Shown in pieces: positions 58,280-64,000 of a stretch of 64,000 nucleotides of DNA. The translations under genes were made by a program, and so were the position numbers. How positions within the stretch are numbered: position 1 is the stretch's first letter; every line of letters starts with the position of its first letter. Origin of the DNA: Paralithodes platypus (lineage: Eukaryota > Arthropoda > Malacostraca > Decapoda > Lithodidae). The stretch is taken from NCBI GenBank assembly GCA_032716605.1, contig CM064512.1:30145038-30209037 (forward strand), given 5' to 3'. A model generated the notes under the pieces. The model saw nothing but the letters and a program-made list of their open reading frames with translations, did no database searches and was not told the origin of the DNA.

Positions 58280-60128
58280 TGTTACGTCCTGGGATATATA
58301 AACACTGGGCTCTTTCTATTGGACTAGGTATGCGGCAACAAGCAACAACGGAAAACGCTAGATCCAACCCTTATCTATAAACCCAGGCAACAAACCACCC
58401 TAAACCGTCAAGAGTCCTGCCTGGACAACAAGGTATCCTATGACTCGCTTACAGGGTGCACGCACTATAGACTGCTGATAGTCAAGCAGGCTATATAAAA
58501 GATAACACAATTAAGTTGACTTAAAGCTTCAAGGAAAAGATAGATAACGGAATTAAATTGCAGAAACAATTTAATAACAAACTAGAAGAAAGTACATTTA
58601 ACGTTACGTTAATTAATACCACTAATCACGCCTGCGTGAAAGAAGGTGAAAGCAAACAGTCCTCAAAACATCGTACAGGTAGACAAGATGCAGGTTTCTA
58701 AACTGCATGCGGCTACTGTAGGATCTGATGCTTAGCAAAGAAAGTACGTTACGGATTTAGAGAACTCTTAACTCATAAGCAGGAATAAATACTAGTGATA
58801 GGCCATACAGTGTATAATGGCATAGGTATAATTAAATAAAGGCAGCAACTCGCAACATAACCACATACAGGTGTGCTTCTCACTCTTAGTCAGGCATGCC
58901 TGCTCGGACAGAGTCTCTAAGCCACACCCTGACTCACAATGCTCACAACAACGGTAAACTGTGGCACAATAACCAGCATGCAGAAATAATAAACCCCTAA
59001 CTGTTAATCGCTTCGGATACCCGGGCTGAGCCACCTGCTCTAGCCTAGGGACGTTCCCAAGTCTGTGCGCCAAATTACTCTAATTGAAAGGGTGCTCTCT
59101 TGAGAGACTCAGATCCCAAGTATCTGACTCTCTCCTGGCGACCCTAAAACAAAAGCAAGACGTGCTAGCGCAGTGCTGAGTGGACTAGGCAAGGGCCCTC
59201 ACACAACACAACACTAGACACACAGGGACACAGACAAAAAATGCCCCCAGACTCCCACGGGTATCCTAGTAAAGTCGTGCGGGTCCACAGGACTCGCACC
59301 AGCAGACTTTACTTAAAGGATCACAAAAAGCCTCCCCTCCGGTCTAGCCACTGCTCACCTGCCACAAGAACACACTAGCAAGTATGAAACCACCAAATAT
59401 GAGACAACAAAAAAGCTTCCTAGGTCTCATTAACAATTACATCTCTGCATAAAGCCCCAAAATCCTATCTAATTATCTGAGAGCTCGTCGTTAATACAAT
59501 AATAGATATAAGGTCTATCAAGGGGATGGGATAATTAAATAGATTGGTGAAGTAGTGGAAGGACGGTATACAAAGTAAGAGAGAAAGTTTCTAAGTGGGG
59601 TTGAGAGGGATAGATATCAAGGAGGTCCGAAGGGTACGACAGTGAGGTGAGCTCTGAGTCTTGAATCTGTCCCTAGGCATGCGAAATACATCCCATGCTT
59701 GGCAACACTCAACACAGTTGCCGGGTCAAAATCCTCTACCCCTTGCGTGAGTCGAAACTAAGCCTAACGTTGCGATCAAATTGGCAACATCAGGCTCGTC
59801 TCAAGCTAGACTCTCCGCGCGAAGCAACGTCCCCCAGCCGGTCTCTCTCTCCCGCTCGTCTCCTCCCACTCTCACTAGACTTACATCTTATATATTATAA
59901 TGAAACAATCAACTATCGAGAATAAAATATACTAAGATACGTTGGTTAAGAATAAGGGCAGCTTCAAGCTGTGAAACAACATAAGAATATCCCAGACATT
60001 AGTTACATTGTCGTAGGATATATACTAAGGAAAAGCCGGCCGGCCGGCTGCCGCCAGCCGGTTTCTAAACGGCTGGGCAGCCGACACTCGCGCATGGCCG
60101 CACGTGGCTACTATGCAGGAGCATCACA
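58280..60128 (+). mobile_element. Solo LTR of the gypsy family 1
   Basis: A 1,849-bp copy of the LTR at 18,875-20,748, from TGTTACGTCC to GCATCACA, flanked by CATC at 58,276-58,279 and 60,129-60,132. No internal gypsy sequence remains. It is orientation-opposed to the LINE it interrupts. It has a ~30-bp deletion near 59,010 relative to the other two LTRs. Confidence 0.93.
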
Positions 60129-61206
60129 CATCGTAGAGGTTGAGGATATCGTGGAAGAAGTCTAAGAGGTTTGTTAAACAGGAACGTATTTTATGAAAGC
60201 CATGTTCAGTATCTTTAAGTATGTTATTTTCCTCTAAGTGATTTACGAGTCTGTCTCTTATGACCGTTTCTAGGATTTTACATACAACTGAGGTTAAGCT
60301 AATTGGACGATAGTTACTGGGTAGGGATTTGCTGCCTTTTTTGAATATCGGTGTTACGTTGGCTAGCTTCCACTGATCAGGCATAGTTCCAGACTCCAAG
60401 GATTTATTGAATAGTAATGTCAGTGGTTTGGAGAGCTCATCCTTAGCTTCCTTTAGAACTCTAGGCGAGATTGTATCAGGTCCAGGCGTTTTATTTACCT
60501 TGAGTTGATCTAAACAATTCAATACTTCTCTCTCTGTAACGGTGATATTGCTTAGAACATCTGAATTATCAATCTGAATCGGCGATGCTGTAGGGATATC
60601 ACTGAGTTCTTCTGTTGTAAAAACTGATGCAAAGAAGGTATTGAGGGCATTACTCATTTGTACTTCGTCTTTGGTGTATTCTCCATTTTCATTGACTAAC
60701 GGTCCAACAGTTGAAGTAACTACTTTTTTCTTTCTGATATAACTATAGAATTATTTCGGGTTTGTTTTACTTTGATTCACAATATGTAACTGTAGGGTCT
60801 TTTTACTTTGCTTAATTAACTTTTTGGCTTTTCGTCGTAGCTCTACAAATTTCACCCATTCTTCGTCATTTTGTGAGGATTTTAATCTATCATTAGCACA
60901 TTTTTTAGCAAGCAGACGGTTTGAAATATCTTTATTCCACCATGTTGGCTTATTATTATGGCCTGGACACCGTATTTTCCATGGTATGCGGTCTTGCACT
61001 GCTTTTAGGTAAGTGGTTTCGAATAACTTCCAAGATGCATTTATGTCGTTATTGTTAATTAAAAAGCTCCAGTCAGTTTCTTTAAACATAGCTCTAAGTT
61101 TATGAAAATTTGCTTTCTTGAAATTAGGGACTTTTTCGATGCTACAATTTGGTTCGTTTCTAGTAAATTTTAAAGTGAAAGTTATCGTACGTAATGCCAT
61201 AACCAA
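60129..61206 (-). pseudogene. LINE RT, N-terminal half
   Basis: The frame 60,751-61,206 is the linker between endonuclease and RT (DRIPWKIRCPGHNNKPTWWNKDISNRLLAKK). After a frame break, 60,124-60,657 carries NALNTFFASVFT, LDQLKVNKTPGPDTISPRVLKEA, WKLANVTPIFKKGSKSLPSNYRPISLTSVVCKILE and HGFHKIRSCLTNLLDF. These are the early RT motifs. Reading is cut by the solo LTR at 60,128. Confidence 0.88.
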
Positions 61207-61215
61207 GCAGGATAA

Positions 61216-62259
61216 ATTGTTCGATTATGACATACAGTGTTTTCCTGTGTTTCGGCTGTGCCTCACAATTGTCACCAATTAAGGGGATAACCAACCGTTT
61301 CTTTGAAATGCGTTCGATGACCCCAAACAGTCAGTATTGCATAGGTTGCCTACCAACAACACATTTTGCTTAAACCACAAATGTCTCTTTTATTTCCACT
61401 ATAATGTCCTGTCCAGCAATACGTTCCTACTTATTATACCAGTAACTTGTAACTTCAGCACAGAAACTACACCAGTTGCTACTGGTGTTGTTACACTACT
61501 TGCTTCTGAAATGCCAAGGTTTATTATAACATTGTAGCCACTAAATGATTTATCCCAATGTGTGTGTAATAAAGCTAACGACTTGCTACGTATGTAATTG
61601 AATCTAGGCTAGACATGAACCTATATATTGTGAATTTTGAAAGTAGCACCATACCATTTTTTTTTTTGTCCACCAAGTGTGTAGTAGAGCACCACCATAT
61701 TCTTTGTTAAGTTTGTTCATTGTTCCTCACTCTAACCGTTAAATTACATTCAGCACCATTAATGCGGACAGGTAACATGTTGTAGAACACCATTATGTAC
61801 TAGTATTTCTAAACTAGCTTCATCATCTTCAAATGTCGGTTTAACAATGTTGTATGGCACTGGATTACCTCCATCACATACCGAAACCATGATGACAATG
61901 GCTTAAACAATTAGTTAGTTAAAATAAGACTTAAGAGGCTATCAACCCTCCTGGATTTTTTTAGCCAGCACACTGCAAGTCAAGTACATGTTCAGGACTG
62001 AAGCCCCTTTTAGAGAATTTCAGTCCCTTGTTCAAGGGCGAAATTGAAAGAGAAAGGAGGGAAGAGTGTGGGAAGGAGGTCTGTGATTGGTTTAAGCAGC
62101 TGATAATTATGGGATACTACGTCATATATCTTACCCAAGAAAAATGCGAGTGGTAGCACTAGTGATCAGTCCGTCTGACCCTTGGTCAATGGCGAGGGGG
62201 CCGTCTATTTTTGTTTTTGCAGTAATTATTAATGTTATTGTTATGCATGTGCCCCTGTA
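61216..62259. other. AT-rich intergenic sequence; no gene seen
   Basis: No domain, repeat family or RNA gene is recognisable. Confidence 0.6.
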
Positions 62260-62450
62260 ATACGATATATAGCAATGCTATATGTATGTATGTATGTAAA
62301 TATGTATATACTCAGGCTCATTCCCCACTTTCCCTTTTTTTGGGGGGAGGGGGGGGGGGGGGACTCAATACAGAGCCCGAGTCGGGACAACACTACAAAA
62401 AACAATGAACACACAAAAGAAAATACAAATTCACACACATCTAGGTAACC
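62260..62450. repeat. Dispersed repeat fragment with poly-G tract
   Basis: It resembles 37,180-37,330 and the complement of 6,060-6,240: an ATGT/ACAT microsatellite, CAGGC(T/C)CA(T/A)TCCCCACTTT, a G-run, ACTCAA(T/G)ACAGAGCCCGA, then ACACACATCTAGGT. This is a third copy outside the palindrome. Confidence 0.7.
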
Positions 62451-62541
62451 CAGGAGAAGACCTGGGTCACCAAAGTCCCTCCAGCACTCCCCTGGCCCCC
62501 GACCACTTTTATGATTATGATATGATATATGATATGATATA

Positions 62542-62544
<3 letters not shown>

Positions 62545-62599
<55 letters not shown>
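62545..62599. repeat. TA microsatellite
   Basis: About 27 TA units. Confidence 0.95.
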
Positions 62600-62601
<2 letters not shown>

Positions 62602-62929
62602 CAAAAACAAAACTATAAGACACAACTATACTAATGGGGATCTGTAAATATTTTGTTATGTATTTTAATTTGTAATCTTGTGTAATCTTGTGCACTAAAT
62701 ATATAGTTGGAGATGGTTGAGATCTACTGATTCACACGGTTTACTGTTATGAGTTGCCAGGTCATATTAGGGTAATGTCCAATGGTTATATAAAATCCCA
62801 ATTCTCCTCACATTCATAAACTTCGCCAGCAACCGTTACAATGGTGTATAATGGCCAACTAAATTTTTCGTCAAGGACTCTGTTTACAGGGTTGTAAACC
62901 TTTAACTCATATGCTATGGTATTTGAAAG

Positions 62930-64000
62930 TGCCCGCTATGCGAAGGTATTTGGTTATTTCCTGACGAAAATCTTCAATTTATTATATACATAATTAATAC
63001 TAATCCATATGCGCCTATTTTACTTTTAATATGAACATATGAACATTAGAAAGCAATAAAATAAGTGGTAACAGCAATTGGCTGGTGAAAATCGTATATT
63101 TTAGCCCCACGGTCATAATCTGACCTTGACCAGCGAGAGTAAGACACCCACCTTCTCTGGTGTCTAGCATGGTACTGAGAGACAAGGAGAGCTCTCAGAC
63201 TGGCTTAGATGGTCGGAGATACACTCCTCCACCCTCCTTCCTCTCTCCCACCAGTGCTCGCACGAAAATACTCCATAAATATCGGGAATAATAGGGAAAA
63301 TACCGGATAATATAGGAGGGGCGAAGGGGGGTTGACACACATTTGTAGGGGTGGTAGCAAGTAATGTAAGGGAATTATCTCAAATAATCCCAAATTGGTT
63401 TGTTTTGAGTGCCACTGGGATGCTTTGAAAGTTTTTTTTTTAGGCCTTGGATCTTAACCCGGCAAGCATTGGTTTTTAAAAGTGACCGCCAATCGAGCAT
63501 ATTTGTGTTCATTCTTGCCTAAAATCGTCATTATCCGATAAATATCGTTATTTCTTACTCCTATGCGCTTATTTTTCGTTTAATATGAAGATACTAAAAT
63601 GTAACAGCAATAAAACAATTGGGAATAATAATTATTTGGGAGGTGAAAAAGACGAATTATTGCCGACCTTCCAGTCATGAGGGAAGAGGAGCATGAGCCA
63701 TACATCCTCCCTCTTTGAGACTTGAAGCCAGACTGATGTCTCTCTCTTCCTGTCTCTCTCTTGCCACGCTCTCCCTATGCGTCCCATATTACCTTGAAAC
63801 CGGCTGGGAGATATGGGGCGGTAAATAAATCGATAAACAAGGGAATAAGAGAAAACATTGGTGATAATTGAAGGGAGCAGGGGGAGGGTGGAGGTTTGGA
63901 AGGGGGGTGGGAGGTTTGGAAGGGGGGTGTTGACACATGTGGAGGAGTGAAAGGAGGTATGGAGGGGAATTATCTCACTTAATCACATATTACTTTGTTT
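62930..64000. repeat. Diverged tandem duplication (~540-bp period) at window end
   Basis: Two copies (about 62,930-63,420 and 63,470-64,000) share scattered blocks in order: AGTG(C/A)CCGC, TATGCGC(C/T)TATTTT, TTTAATATGAA, GGGGGTGTTGACACA-type and GGGAATTATCTCA. The second copy is expanded by GGAGGTTTGGAAGG repeats (63,888-63,925). Coding potential is not evident. Confidence 0.55.

Larger units (their letters stand above)
56270..61215 (-). mobile_element. CR1/Jockey-type LINE, interrupted twice
   Basis: A 5'-truncated minus-strand LINE (about 2.3 kb of LINE sequence) is split by a hAT element (57,279-58,104) and a solo LTR (58,280-60,128). Removing both, the protein reading joins across each break. 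The endonuclease is missing at the 5' end (61,215). The 3' end lies near 56,270; I see no clear tail. Confidence 0.85.

Overview
The window is repeat-dense eukaryotic DNA and I could not support any ordinary host protein gene in it. Nearly every recognisable coding stretch belongs to a transposable element: a Ty3/gypsy-type LTR element, a BEL/Pao LTR element, Penelope-like elements (PLE), two LINE lineages, hAT and piggyBac-like non-autonomous DNA elements, and tRNA-like (Pol III box) repeats. Short runs of the arthropod telomere unit (TTAGG/CCTAA), the mix of BEL/Pao, PLE and LINE families and the abundance of AC, CT and TA microsatellites point to an arthropod, most likely a decapod crustacean. 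That assignment is inference.

The organising feature is a giant imperfect palindrome centred near 28,201. Going outward from the centre, the left side (28,201 down to 1,837) is matched in reverse complement by the right side (28,202 up to 52,983) once later insertions are removed. The pairs are 24,047-28,201 with 28,202-32,138; 20,749-22,516 with 33,913-35,680; 6,057-7,723 with 35,677-37,353; 4,925-5,697 with 37,354-38,126; and 1,837-4,924 with about 49,936-52,983. Each arm has private insertions. The left arm holds a gypsy element (7,724-20,748) that itself holds a LINE (about 13,870-17,147) and has a LINE fragment in one LTR. The right arm holds an 11.7 kb composite (38,145 to about 49,886) made of two head-to-head PLE copies, one of them split by a BEL/Pao element. 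Because one arm keeps the empty site for an insertion in the other, several target-site duplications can be read directly: ACAA for the gypsy element, CCAT for a solo LTR, TTAA for a piggyBac-like MITE.

The left arm also carries a second, inner copy of one segment (22,927-24,046) that lacks both the MITE and the solo LTR found in the outer copy and in the right arm. The arm is therefore a mosaic of filled and empty versions. The centre of symmetry lies inside a tandem array of about 310-bp units, each holding a tRNA-like A/B-box sequence, flanked by TA microsatellites and by a pair of 1.3 kb inverted-repeat elements.

The left edge (1-1,836) is a rearranged LTR related to the gypsy LTRs. It ends exactly where arm homology starts, so the palindrome probably continues beyond the window. 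To the right of the palindrome (52,984-64,000) lie a SINE-like LINE derivative, a piggyBac-like MITE, a GC-richer stretch with two CRE motifs, a minus-strand CR1/Jockey-type LINE interrupted by a hAT element (8-bp TSD) and a solo gypsy LTR (4-bp TSD), and a diverged tandem repeat at the window end.
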